Of a stretch of DNA of 64,000 bases, positions 35,651-47,567 are shown piece by piece (within the stretch, counting starts at the first letter, position 1; each line of letters begins with the position of its first letter). This stretch comes from Henckelia pumila (lineage: Eukaryota > Streptophyta > Magnoliopsida > Lamiales > Gesneriaceae), in contig NC_133122.1 in NCBI RefSeq assembly GCF_033568475.1, positions 18,222,206 through 18,286,205 of the forward strand. Reading direction: 5' to 3'. The translations under genes were made by a program, and so were the position numbers. The notes beneath the pieces are model-generated. The model did no database searches and had not been told where the DNA came from. It worked only from the letters and a program-made list of their open reading frames with translations.

Positions 35651-38511
35651 TGTAAGGCCCGAAAATATTAAGTTCTTAATTACGGGATTTAAGATTTAAA
35701 TTCCGAAGAAAAGTGAAAAGATGAATTTAAGAATTTATGGAAATTGGAGATTTCAATTTCGGGTCAGAAATATTTAATTTGAGGATTTTTGGATTTTAAG
35801 ATTTTAATATCCGGAATTCTTAAATTAAAAGATTAAAAATATTTGCAATTGATATTTATGGAATTTAAGATGTGAATTCCAATATGATAAATATCACAGA
35901 TTTAATTTGAGGATGAAATCCGAGCAAGGGCCAATTTGCAAATATTGGGTAGTTCAGGGACTATAATGCGATAAGGTCCGAAATGATTTAATTTTAATAT
36001 GAGAATATTTAATTTGAGAATATTTAGAGTTTAGAATTAAATTTTAATATTCTTAACTTATTTAGGATTGAAATTGAATTAAATCGCTTGTTCGGGGACT
36101 GAATTGCAATTAGGCCAAAGTTTAAGGACCAAACTGCAAATTCCTTGAAACTTGGCTGAATAAAACGTGTAATCAGAAGGAAATTCATCAGATTTCCAGA
36201 AAGTGGCCGAGAAAGGAGGAAAGAAAGGGGTTTCAACCATTTTTGCCTTTTTAAGTCCCGCTTAAATTCAATCCGCCCGGTAGAATTTCCGATTGATCGT
36301 ATATTTGCGATCACAGCTCCGAGTGCTACGTTTTGACGTAAGTTTTATGAAGTTATACCATGTTTGAATTTTATGTTGCTGTTAGAATTAAGATTTGATT
36401 GTATAAACATGTTCTAGCATATACGACGATAATATATCTAAGACGGATCGAGAAAAGATCGTCGTTTGGACATGTTTTGGAATATTGAAAGAATTATCGA
36501 AATTCTGAATTTTGAGGGCTGCAATTCACGTGATTAGGCTGCTGAATTATGGATGTTATGATACTTATAAGATTGTCTAATTGATGTTTAAGCTTTTAGA
36601 ATTTCCGGTTTTAATCCGTTACGCCGCCGGTTCAAGATTTTGAATTGTTATTCATTCTATATGTCTAGAGCTCATATTCAAGTGTTTAGTGGATGAATTG
36701 AACATGTGGTTATATTTAGAATGAAGGTATAATGATATTTGAATCGAAAGATTTATCGAATTCGAATAGTTGTGACGTCGGTTTGAATTCCGATTGTGTT
36801 AGTCAGATTTGAAATGTATCAGCTTTAAAGAAACATCGATTCAGATTGGAAATTGATGTTTAGATATGTTATACATTATTTCAGATTTGACTTGAAGATT
36901 ATCGAAGTTGAATTGACGAGTTCGAGTTCGAATGACTTAAAGTGTTTGAAGTTGAATCGAGAATACCAAGTAGCACTGATTGAAATAAGCAGAATTTGAT
37001 GTCAGATTTGGACAGCTTGTAGTTGATCAAGAATTGACAGAGTGTCAGCTATTTGAATCAGAAATGCAGGTATGAATAGACATTAATAAGATGGGCAGAA
37101 TAACTCAAGATTGTTTTGCTTATCGAGTTGCCTAAAATCACATACTTTCCTGTTTTTATATATGTTATGGTTTACGTTTACATAAATGGGATAGATTATT
37201 CAGGATAGCTATTTTCTTGAATTTCCCAAAACATTTATGTAAATGTTTACCTGTGTAAGCTGATTTGTATTATTTGCTGTATTGAACATGTTTTACATGT
37301 TTTATGAGATGCTTGCAGATTTATTGCTATCTTTATGTGATTAGCTACTTTGTTTTGCTTAGTTGGTTATTGAGCAAGTGTTCAAGGTGTTTTATAGCTT
37401 TTAATGCATACAGCTTATATTGCATTCATCTTGAACTCCAGCCTTAATAGCACAGAGAGCAGCCATCGCCTAGAGTGCAGATGACGTTTGGAGAGCTGTA
37501 GTGAGTGGCATGGAATGTAGATTTATTTCTAGAGTCAGCTTGACTCATGGCACAGAATATGGATTTATGTTCAGAGCCAGAAGACTCACTATAGTTGCAC
37601 CAAAGTCAGAGGAGTAAAATACTTGATGCTGCCTCGAATGGGAGTGTCGGTAGTTTGAGAGCTATTTTATTCCTCGGGATCCCAAATAAACCAAGCTTTA
37701 TTGGTATCAGCTTTGCTAGCCTATTCCTTGGCACATGCATTGCATTTATGCATTAACCTAGAGACTTATATGGTTTAGATTATGCGTTTATAAATGCTAG
37801 CATGTTATGTTAATTCAAGATGTGAATTAGTTATATGTTTAGATGATGTATATACATGCTATTTATACTGAGATTTATTCTCACCAGAGCTATCCGGCTG
37901 TTGCTTTGTTTGTATGTGTGCATTGCATCAGGTTTGGGGCATGAGCGAGTCAGATGTGGCTTGGATAGCTCAAGATTGAGAAAGATTAGCATGTGGTGAC
38001 TTCGGGCTAAGAATAGATTACTGTCAAATGCATGTTAGAAGGTGTTGATTTAGTTTGAGCTTAGAAAACTTAGAATTGAGTTTATTGTATTGCACCTTAG
38101 GAACATGTATGCGATTATTGTTATGTCTAGATATGCATGTGTTTATGCTTCGGACATATTGAGATTATGTATGCAATTTTTCAGATTTGAAAATAGCCCT
38201 AGCAACTTTGATCTTTGTTGTAGCTTTTGATAATTTTTGTAAATTTCTGCACCAACCCTTCTTGGTAGAATGAGCATAACTTTTTATTGAAAATTCCGAT
38301 TAGGGTGCGGTTGGTGGCATTGGAAAGCTAAGACAAAAATCTACAACTTTTATGTTTATCATTTTACCAGATTCTGTCCGAAACCTATGCGCGGGCGCGC
38401 GTGGTGTTCTGAAAAAAAAAAATTTGGTTTGAATATTCTTTTATTATATGATTAATAGTTGATTAATCGTTTTTTACCTTAAGATGAGATTAGCAACCCG
38501 AGGTCCCCACA
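35651..38511 (+). repeat. Gypsy-LARD 3' LTR
   Basis: 2,861 bp. It follows the purine tract agaagggaggaat and is followed by the target duplication GAGTG. It differs from the 5' LTR at about 24 positions plus one short deletion. Confidence 0.9.
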
Positions 38512-38555
38512 GAGTGTGTAAAACTTGGTGTAATACTTGATGTACACTTAACATT

Positions 38556-40147
38556 TTTCTATGTTAAATAGTCCCTACGATTATGATTCTTTCCCTGTTC
38601 AGTTCTTAAAATTATCCATATTTAGTCTCGAAACATTCATCGACGTTAACTCAATTGTCAACAACTAACAGTTCAACACTCAAAATTTAATGTATTTTAT
38701 TCTGCTCTATATTAAAACCTTGTGAATTCTTATTTTCCGTTTATCATTCTGTTTTACCCTAATTCCTAAGTTCGATTTGTGGAGGAATTAGAGTTTTAAT
38801 TTGATGGCGCATAATGATAATAAAATACCATGTGAGATTCCATTATATTGTTCAAACCGTTTAATTTGAGAACTATTTCTTCAAATCTAAAACTTTATGG
38901 ACAAATCGACAACTGAATCGAGAACAAAGTCAAATTATATAAGGATATATAATTTAATGTATTATCCCTTATTTTTAACATATAACAGATCGATGTATAG
39001 GAATGATGAAAGAAAATACACATATCTCGATCACTTGTCTTGTACACTATTCGAATATAAAAACTTGGATTATTCCATTTAATAATACACCATATATAAT
39101 AATTATTATTATTATCAAAATACTGAAGTACTAGGGCGGTGGATTTACTTCATATTTATTTATTTATTTTTAAACTATATATTTTAAATGAAACGCAAAC
39201 TGTAGAGATTCTTTGCGTATGTGCTTTGAGTATAGGGTTTAGAGCGGAGGGCACGTAATTGCGCATCTTACGTATATTTTTGCAGTTTACATTTACATTT
39301 CATTGTCATTACTTGGAGACACCACAAGCAACACATTTAATTCTTTTCTTTTTCATAAAACGAAGAATATAATTATTTAATTCATCAAGCAATATTTTCT
39401 AACTTTATCTACATGTTTCTCATCCTAATATGAAGTCGTTTCGATTTTTTAATGTTCTTTTAAATCTAGATCTTTCCATCCCAACGGAACCTAATCATTT
39501 ACTTCAATTGCCCATTACAAATCTAAATACAATTTGAGTAAATATATATCTTCATTGACGGATTCAAGAAAAAATAATTTAGTAGGTAATTGATTCGTAT
39601 GTAAATAAATTAAATATATATTCATCTTTTGAGTCACGGAGTCAGAAAACTTATTCATGTTATTTTTTAAAATACTATAAAATAAATATTAATAGTAAAA
39701 CAATATTTATTTAAAAATTGTGTTTTGTGGATCGAGTGAATTTATAGTTTTTTTTACAACAAAAAAAATATTATAAATTAAAAGGCCCATATTTAAAAAA
39801 TTATTAGACTGCGAGAGATTTTGACTAAATTAAAAATTAAAAAGAGTAAAATGATCGATGTTAAAACTGTTTAAAAATGTCAAAACTCAAAAGCATTACT
39901 TTAAATAGTGGATATGAATTGGCCGACCAGTGTTATTGGATATAAATCCGCGAGATCGTGTATGAAAACCTGTTCTTAAAAAAAATTAATAAATATCAAT
40001 GATCTACCAAAAATATTATACAAGTAAAAAGCTAGATTTTTTTTTTATCAATAGATAAAATTTATAAAATATATGAATACTTTTGATGTAGCATAAACTA
40101 AACTATTTTCATCTAACTTGTAGATCAAAAGAGTTTATACAAATAGA
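38556..40147. other. AT-rich intergenic DNA
   Basis: There is no gene-like coding signal, splice-linked ORF, tRNA or clear transposon end in this stretch. A 61-codon ORF at 38897 is low complexity and looks random. Short runs of tta and ttta repeats occur near 39090-39170. Confidence 0.5.
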
Positions 40148-40447
40148 ATGGATATATGCCAAGGAGAAAACAATTATTGCGAACTATGGTGCATGCAAGC
40201 CAGCGCAGGGGATTCCAAGAAGGGCAATTCAGGAAGAATCGCACCAATCGTGAATTGTGGGGCTTTTGATGGTATGAACTATGAACCTTACCCGGATGCT
40301 TATTTTGGGCTAGAAGTAGTGGGCTGGACATGGAGAAAACCAATGGGAAAGATGGGCCTAGCCTCTTTTCGTGGTTGGGACTTGGGAGCATCAACCAATT
40401 ATTGGATAATGTTAAAGGCAACTGTTTTTACTAGTCTGAATTTCTGA
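40148..40447 (+). CDS. Unrecognised 99-codon ORF
   Basis: The ORF encodes MDICQGENNYCELWCMQ... through a Trp/Tyr/Gly-rich middle. I recognise no family, signal peptide or membrane segment. The stretch is clearly richer in GC than its surroundings, and the opposite strand is also open over nearly the same bases (40125-40421). That suggests a fragment of former coding or transposon DNA rather than a functioning gene. It lies about 470 bp beyond the 3' end of the carbonic anhydrase gene and converges with it. No splice sites tie it to neighbouring ORFs. Confidence 0.25.
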   Translation: MDICQGENNYCELWCMQASAGDSKKGNSGRIAPIVNCGAFDGMNYEPYPDAYFGLEVVGWTWRKPMGKMGLASFRGWDLGASTNYWIMLKATVFTSLNF

Positions 40448-40920
40448 TATATCCACCCTGTTTATTTATTTATTTTTTATATTATTATTATTTTTTTCAT
40501 TTTGCTGGTGTCATTAATGATTTAATGTAACGATTAATACAAAAATATTTCAATTTCCATGAGCTATGCATCAAAAGGCCCAAAAAAAAAAAAATCCATC
40601 GAGAGGGAGGATTATTTGACACCCTAAAATTAGGAAATTACATCGTCGTCGTCGAGTGCTCGCGCCGTACTCATCTAAATGATTTGTTTAATAAGAAAAG
40701 AAAATCCCAACTTCATTACAATATCAACTTAATAAATCTGAAAGATTTACAGTGTGAAACGATTAATGAATGAGGGAAAATTCAGATAAAAAAAAATAAA
40801 AGAAAAAAAAAACCTATATGAACAATAATGAGAATAATTAAATTGACGAGGTATTGAAAAATGTCGTTAGATATAAAAAAAGTCCACCCAAAAATATTTC
40901 TTCATGAATCATATATACAA
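40448..40920. other. Intergenic / 3' flank of carbonic anhydrase
   Basis: AT-rich DNA between two convergent reading frames. The carbonic anhydrase 3' UTR would lie at the right-hand end on the minus strand. No other feature is seen. Confidence 0.45.
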
Positions 40921-43080
40921 TCAGTTGTTTGCATTCAATATTGTCCGATAAAGATCTACGTCTCGACTATTTCGCGCTTGCAACGGCCTGGCGTTTTCCT
41001 CCGCATGCTGTGAATAAAATAAATAACATGTTACTTCAAAATATAATTACAAAAACAGTACATATATGCTAATATATATACATGCATATATGTGTGTGAA
41101 TTGGGAGAGATTATCGAGTGTGATGAATTTATTTTATTCGCTTCATCCGTTCAAGCTACTACGAGATTATTATCCTAATTAATTGCTGTTTTTTTTTTCC
41201 AAAATAAAAAAAATTAAACTCACATCATGCACTGCTTCTCTTAGCAACTTCACTTGATCCCTTGAAACAGTCTTCACCTTAAATTTAGTTTCATTTACAG
41301 AACTGTAAAATATAATAAAAGAGAGAGACTATACATATATCGATCTCAAGTAATTGTACGTTATTATATATATTACCTTTTTATTGACTGTCCAGATAAC
41401 TCCTTGTGTACATGGCGGAATAGTGAGGGATCCAATGTATCTGAAGTACCTTTTACTCTCTGTTTTTATATCCTTTGGATCAATTGTACCTAAGTTTCTC
41501 GTTGCATTCTTCTTATCCACCATCGAGGATATATCTGTCATTAACTGTAAATGATTTTATTTTATAAAATATATAGGAAATTATCATGTGTATTATTATA
41601 TATTATTATTATTGTAATGTTTACCCTGGAGAGAAATTGATCGGGCGTGCCGATCTTGTAAAAGACACCAACAACAGCAATTTTATTTTCAACGTTTGGG
41701 TTTGTGCTCAGGTGTACCAAGTGCAGCTCCATGTCGTAACTGTACGTAATTGGGAAATTTAGCAATTTAACTCGTATTCGACTAGCTAGGTAAATATTTA
41801 TATACTAGTATTTAACATCATAGTTTTATAAGTACAAAGCATTATATATAATGGAATACCTACCGTCTACCGTTGACGGTGTGCTCGGAGGGAGAATGCC
41901 AGTGGGTATATCGGAGACGATAGTCGTTCCCATCAATCGACATCCATCCACCATCTCCAATCCATTCAATCTGTGAATCAATGAATCGTTTTTGCTTGAA
42001 CAATATTATTATTAATTTCATCACAGATATACATTGTAAATATGGCTAATTGCATTAATCTCTTCTGTGAAAAGTCTAAAAATCATAAAACCCCCTAAGA
42101 AATATTAATAGGCTAATGCATCCTTTAGTTTTTTAAAATGTAGCACATTTCACCTCTATGTTATACAAACTCGGGCACATTTGTACCCTCTTATAGGGGT
42201 TTTTATGCTAATTTTTTTAAAACATAGGGTCTAACATGCTATTAATTTTACACATGGTGTTTTATGTCTTTTAAACTTTTCACAGGGGGTGTTGATGCAA
42301 TTATCCCATTGTAAAATATAAGCTTTTTGTTTGTGCTACAACGGTGTAACAGAAGTGTACATATTATTCCAGGTATATATCCTATAATTTTATATAAGAT
42401 GTTCATGTGAATGTCTCAAGTAAAAACAAAAAACGCTCAATCTATATGAAATAATGAATTCTTACCTGTACATCATGACCTCTATTCTTGATTATTGCAT
42501 CTGAGGCCTTGTAATTCTTCTTCTCCGGCTTTAAAATTATTTGAACCCTCTCACTTGACAAGTCTATTGGAGATTGCATGGTTCCATTGCTGCATGCACC
42601 CCATTCTTGCTTGATTTCTCCCCATTTTCTTGGACCCTTTTCGCCATCCTTTGAGTAATCGAACTCTCCTTCATCATCTAATTAATTAATTTGCACATTT
42701 GATTATTAATTAATAATTAATAATTAATTTCACCAATTTCCCAAATCAGATGTTCTTTAAAACTTCGACTTTAGCTTCTCAAAAAAAATAAATAAATAAA
42801 ACTTCGACTTTAAAAATATTATTCACTAGAAATTCATGGATAATTGCCACAATCAAATTCGATAAATTGTTCCCATTATGATATTTGCAACGTACGAACA
42901 CATATATTATACGTCAAAAGGGCATCCATATATAGATTATACAAAATACACAAATAAAATATATTTAACAAATAAATCAAAATTTGTTGCTCACATACCT
43001 ACTTCTTGATCATGAGCATTGACAGATTTTGCTGCAAACAGAATTAAGAACACAAGAATACTGCAGTAGATGGCCTTCAT
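40921..43080 (-). CDS. Alpha carbonic anhydrase, seven exons
   Basis: This enzyme would interconvert CO2 and bicarbonate. Exons in coding order are 43080-42999, 42677-42466, 41970-41864, 41739-41625, 41544-41377, 41277-41224 and 41007-40921. All introns are GT-AG and the phases join to 274 residues, normal for the family. Residues 1-22 form a signal peptide (MKAIYCSILVFLILFAAKS, cut after VNA). Zinc ligands are His121 and His123 in THWHSPSEHTV and His140 in MELHLVH. Glu127 and Glu138 match the conserved Glu106 and Glu117 of human CA II, His95 the proton-shuttle position, and Thr213 the gatekeeper. The next position is Ile (SLTIPPC). Cys56 and Cys217 should form the usual disulfide; NGT58 and NAT185 are glycosylation sites. 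It is predicted to be an intact, secreted and active enzyme. Nectarin-like or dioscorin-like roles cannot be excluded. Confidence 0.93.
42043..42308. repeat. MITE in intron 2 of the carbonic anhydrase gene (Mutator-type TSD)
   Basis: The element is 266 bp. Its ends, tggctaattgcatta... and ...gatgcaattatccca, are inverted repeats extending over about 50 bp with mismatches. Flanks ttgtaaata and ttgtaaaata resemble a 9-10 bp target duplication, as in Mutator-like elements. It lies well inside the intron (41971-42465) and away from the splice sites. Confidence 0.7.
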
Positions 43081-43210
43081 TTGCTCTTCTACTCTTCTCA
43101 CTTGTAATCTCTCTTTTTAATTCCTGCAAGTTTCTTGGATTGCTAATGGTGGTTTATATTTATTTATATTTATATATATTATTATATCAGTACGGGTCCC
43201 GTGTGAACAT
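43081..43210 (-). promoter_or_regulatory. Proximal promoter / 5' UTR of the carbonic anhydrase gene
   Basis: On the minus strand a TATA-rich block (tataaatataaataaatata, about 43152-43180) lies 70-100 bp before the start codon. That fits a TATA box with a short leader. The duplication breakpoint is just upstream at 43211, so this core promoter was not copied. Confidence 0.4.
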
Positions 43211-46200
43211 GAAATTAATTAATTTTTTAAAAAATATTAGCAATAATATTACATTATAATTAACTGGCAGATTGCTAGCTACCAACTGACTGGACAAATC
43301 TTACGCACTTATAATCGATCAAATGCGAGGAACGCAATGCGTTGTTTTATTGGAATTAAATATATGTGTAGGTGAAAAAAAGGGAAGAAAAATCTAATTA
43401 TATATATATATTTTAACAAATTTACGAGGAAACAAAGTAAAGTATATCATATATGTGTAGGTGAGAGAAATAAATATGAAAAAACTAATTTTTTAAAAAA
43501 AACAATTTAACAATATACACGCATATTATACTTAAAAATATTAAACTTGTAATGCATTGACGAGCCATTTATATATATAATAATTATAGATTATAATTAG
43601 ATTTAAAAAATTGACGATCAAATCTTAATTAAGCTTAAAAAAAGTATAGTACTCGCCTACTTACCATATTGAAATCGAGTATATTCCGGTAATTGAGTAA
43701 GCGAGTAAACTCTGTTTTTTTTTTTTGTTTTTTTCCTGCCTCTGTACCTCTATGACTGGCGTCCACGAATAATGATTAAATAAACGATAAATTAAATAAT
43801 TTTTTTGACAGTAATTAAATAATTACTATTGATTTCGTCAAAAATATAACATTTTGATTTGATAAAAATTAATTAACAATAATAATAACAACAATTATTA
43901 ATAATAAAATGTGCCAGCCACGACACCGACTTCTTTGCAGGCTCGCCATCTCCAACACAATACGACAAGATCCAGTAGAGAACAAATTAATAATTTGGTG
44001 AAGAGGAATCAAAAATCATTATAAATAATAAAGGAAAAAAACGTCAAATTAATCCTATAACTTTGTGCTTAATTTTTCAAAGTTGGATTTTGGTAATGTT
44101 TTTCATTAGCTTTTAGTTTGTTGTATGTTGACGCTATTTCTAAAAATATTAAAGTAGCACCAAAAAATGCTGATATGACATAAAATATTAAATGTATTCG
44201 ACGTTATGTCTACATTCTAGTGTAGAAAGATTGGTAAGCAATAAAGGAGATGAGATGCTACCCCAAAGACATGCATTGTGTGTATCAGTATATATATATA
44301 TATATTAATTTGTGGCATGTGCCACATATGTATAATGTGTACAATAAAAAAATAAATAAAAATTATTAATTTTTTGAAATTTAAATTATAGGAGAGGAAA
44401 TTTACTATCGTAATATAATAAAATTATTAATTAGTTTGATAAGATGGATGATGTTTTGAAAAAAATTCAAAATATTACACTGTGAGTTCATATAATTAGT
44501 ATTATAAAGTGTTATTGTATCATATATTACTATATTATTATAGTAGAGTGTTTTTAATTAACTAAATTTCAATTAATTGGTGAAGTTTGACATGAAATTA
44601 TGATTATGTCCTAATTTAGTTCTCAGCAAAATCAAAATTATTAGACAAATTAGTCATTTTATATGGTCTTTTTTTTAGCAATTATATTTTATCTCATTTA
44701 CCAAAATGACATTTCACTGTCTTTGTTTGTATTTTTAAATTTTTTGATTAGATAATTATCATTCTTAGACTTTTGAATGTTTAATTTATCACATGACTTC
44801 TAAAAATAACATGAAAATCAATTAATATAAAAAAAATATGTATATGCACGTATCACGTAAAAAAACCGCTAGTATAAAATAACTTCGAATCTATTTAAAA
44901 GCAAATACATTCCCCCGCCAATCGTAATCAGGGAAGAGAAAGAAAGAAAAAAGAAATAAATAGATCAAATGTATGATATCGAACAAATAATATGCCTAAT
45001 TTTCAACTTAATTAATTCTCTCGATATGGAGTTGAGATCAGCCCATATCACTTTGTGTGATCATAGGCCCAATAAGAAATTCTGATGCTAAACGATAATG
45101 GGATCTCTAACAAGAGCTCCAGTTGAAATTTTAAAATATCGGAGGATCACTTTATTTTTATATTAAAACCACGTTTTTTACGAGTTTTTGAGCCGATGGA
45201 GAGGACGAGTATTTGAGTTATAGTTATGAGTTCAATCCTCTCATTAAAATTATTTCGGTCATATTACGATTGAGATCGACTTTAAATACGGTTTATTTGG
45301 TGTGCTTTGTAAATTATGGTTGCGTTTTCTAATGTCTAAAATAAATAAGAAAATTACTATATCTATGTGTCGACAGTGTTAAGTCGATGTCACCCACATG
45401 ATAGTAAACAGTGGATTGGTCCGTTAAGTCAGTGGCATGAAATGTCTATTCCAATAAATAGTTTGAAAATGTGTGGGGAGTCCCACTGCAATTAAAAGGT
45501 CAAGAAGGAGGACCCTACGTTTAAAATACAGTCAAAACAATGGATACATGTGCTTTATCGGAACCCATGTCATGCACAAATTCAGGCTTCAACCCACTAA
45601 TTATTTTTCTTCCCTTTTTTCATTTCTTGAAAAAATCATATTATTTTTTAATTAGAAATTGGTCACTTTATTCTCAAGAATCGAGGACGTTGAAAACGTA
45701 TACGATAAAGCAATCTATGTCTAAGCGCATGTGTAGCCAATTTCAATTAAAGATACCCCACACCATTTTTATTTTTATTTCTACACTCTTAACTGTTGGA
45801 AACTAGAGGATCTTCTTTTCTTTGTGGTAAAATATGAATCTTAGAATCTCTAGAGTAGTGTTTGCAACCATTTGTTAAGAGAATTTTTATAATCATTTAT
45901 TTTTAGAGGTTGTAAACAATATCTAAATAATAGTAGATTCGAATATATGATTAGGTTTGTCTCGACCCCAATTAAATGTATACAATCCATGTGATCCGAA
46001 ATGGAATGATAAATAGTTGATCTGGATCCGATTGATGAATAGGAATAGATTAATTTTAAACTGCATCTTGGATTATTGTAGAATATCCGGATTCCATTCT
46101 TTTGTTGCTCACATTAGGATCCAATGACGATAAAAATAGAAGAGGTTAAGTTCTCTAAGCATACTCTATCCGTCTTGGACATTCGACTATTTTTGGGTTT

Positions 46201-47567
46201 AAGTTAATTTTTCCATTTCAGTGTATAGGAACTAAAATGTGGTTAGGAGCCAATTTGAACCTAGGAGTTAGAATTACGGGTGGAAAAAATATCGAATTTA
46301 TCGAATTTTCAATATACATGATATTTTGATACGGTACAGTAACGATATCGACTTTTTCGGTATAGTAACGATATGAAATTTGGAAATTACGATATATACC
46401 GATATATCGATATACCGAAATATTATATAAAAATTTGAGAATATATTAGTATTTTTAAGCAATAAATTTATAAACTTTAAAAAATATTAGGTTTTTTCAG
46501 CATAAAACGATATATACCGATAGCGAATTAAAATCTCGATATACTGTGAAATTTCGATATAATCGGTATGCTAGTTATATGTACCAAAATTTTTGATATA
46601 CCGAAATGTTCGATACGATATCGGTACAAAAATAATTTATACAATAATTTTTGATACAATATACGATATACATTTTTCGATACGATACGGTACAATATGC
46701 TACCCTTAGTTAAAATTCTAGTTTTTAGAATTCTAGTTTTTGGCTTTTCATTTTTAATAAGAGTTTCTCCATCCAAGCATTTTGAATGTTCAAAAATATT
46801 TTTTATAAAATAATGCTTTGAGTTAATAAACCTTTCCAATATCCGGACACGCACTTATCATTCTATGATGATGATTAATTGGAAATTTTAGAAGAAATAA
46901 CCCGCTTAATAGAAAGAAAAGCATGACATATTATCTATTGAAAAAAAAAAAAAAACAGTGGCACACATATGATATTGTTAGAGCTGTAAAAATAAGTTTA
47001 GTTCATCATACCAAATGCGTGATTAGATTGATAGTTTTTCAACTCGCTTTGTCTCTCCTAAAATCCACTTGTTTGTACCTTCTCAATCCGCCCAAATCCC
47101 AGTCTGCCCGGCAAAATGAATGAACTTGATAGGTTGCATATTAAACTGTCTCACTAGTTCGTTTTCACGACTTCAAATATGATAATCATAAAAAAAAAGG
47201 CCGTAACCATGAAAAAGATTTGTTTCTCGATCTTAACATATTATTTCTGATGCAGTTATTAGTTTTAAAAGACTTGGAATTTAGAAACGACTGACCGATA
47301 ATATTATCAAGAAAATACGAAGGGGAAAGATAATAAATAATTTGATATGTAGGGACTGCATATGATACAGGGGCCGAATGTCGTTAAACTGTGCAAAAGT
47401 GTACGTAGTAAAGTGAAGTGATAAAAAAGAAAAGTATCGCACTTGTAGTTGCTACTTTACGGAATAATGTCTTCTCCTAACCATTTTCATTTTTTACTTT
47501 TCTCGCGAAAACATCACAATTTGGGATTTGTTTTATTTTTTGAACATATTTAACCGATTTTTATCTT
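43211..47567. repeat. 4.36-kb direct duplication, copy 1
   Basis: It is nearly identical over its whole length to 48912-53269. It begins 131 bp upstream of the carbonic anhydrase ATG. It contains AT-rich intergenic DNA, a (TA)n run near 44290, a MITE-like element (46276-46707) and short ORFs (for example 45473-45655 and 45540-45806). Those ORFs have no recognisable domain or signal and I do not call them genes. Differences between copies are scattered substitutions and small indels, denser near 45380-45410 and 46320-46420. Confidence 0.93.
46276..46707. repeat. MITE-like element rich in CGATAT motifs, copy 1
   Basis: 432 bp. It begins acgggtgg and ends ctaccctt (ccaccctt in the other copy), short inverted ends. 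It is flanked by agttagaatt and agttaaaatt, an imperfect 10-bp direct repeat. The interior is packed with overlapping cgatata/tatcg/cggtat words, so much of it can pair with itself. Superfamily is uncertain. Confidence 0.6.

Larger units (their letters stand above)
29063..38511 (+). mobile_element. Non-autonomous Gypsy-derived LTR element (LARD)
   Basis: The element is 9,449 bp with LTRs of 2,881 and 2,861 bp (TGTAAGG...CCCACA) and a perfect 5-bp target duplication GAGTG (29058-29062 and 38512-38516). A primer site TGGTATCAGAGC lies at 31949-31960 and a purine tract at about 35636-35650. I counted about 24 LTR differences (0.8 %) plus a roughly 22-bp deletion, so insertion was recent. The 3.7-kb interior has no long ORF, only traces of gag and integrase. 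LTR motifs relate it to the element at 15110-21971. Confidence 0.92.
28974..38555. repeat. Short MITE (~128 bp) split by a Gypsy insertion
   Basis: The left end (aatgttacgtgtacatct...) and right end (...tgatgtacacttaacatt) are inverted repeats over about 27 bp with roughly four mismatches. Removing 29063-38511 and one target duplication leaves about 128 bp with these ends, the size and form of a MITE. Superfamily is not assignable because I see no convincing target duplication. Confidence 0.5.

Noticed and set aside
44030..44240. Possible MITE in the duplicated region (gtcaaattaatcctataactttgtg...)
   Set aside because: It resembles a common plant repeat, but I could not find inverted ends or a target duplication.
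45540..45806. 88-codon ORF present in both duplicate copies (also 51239-51505)
   Set aside because: It is conserved only because the duplication is recent. There is no domain, splice partner or signal. The hydrophobic stretch comes from T-rich DNA.
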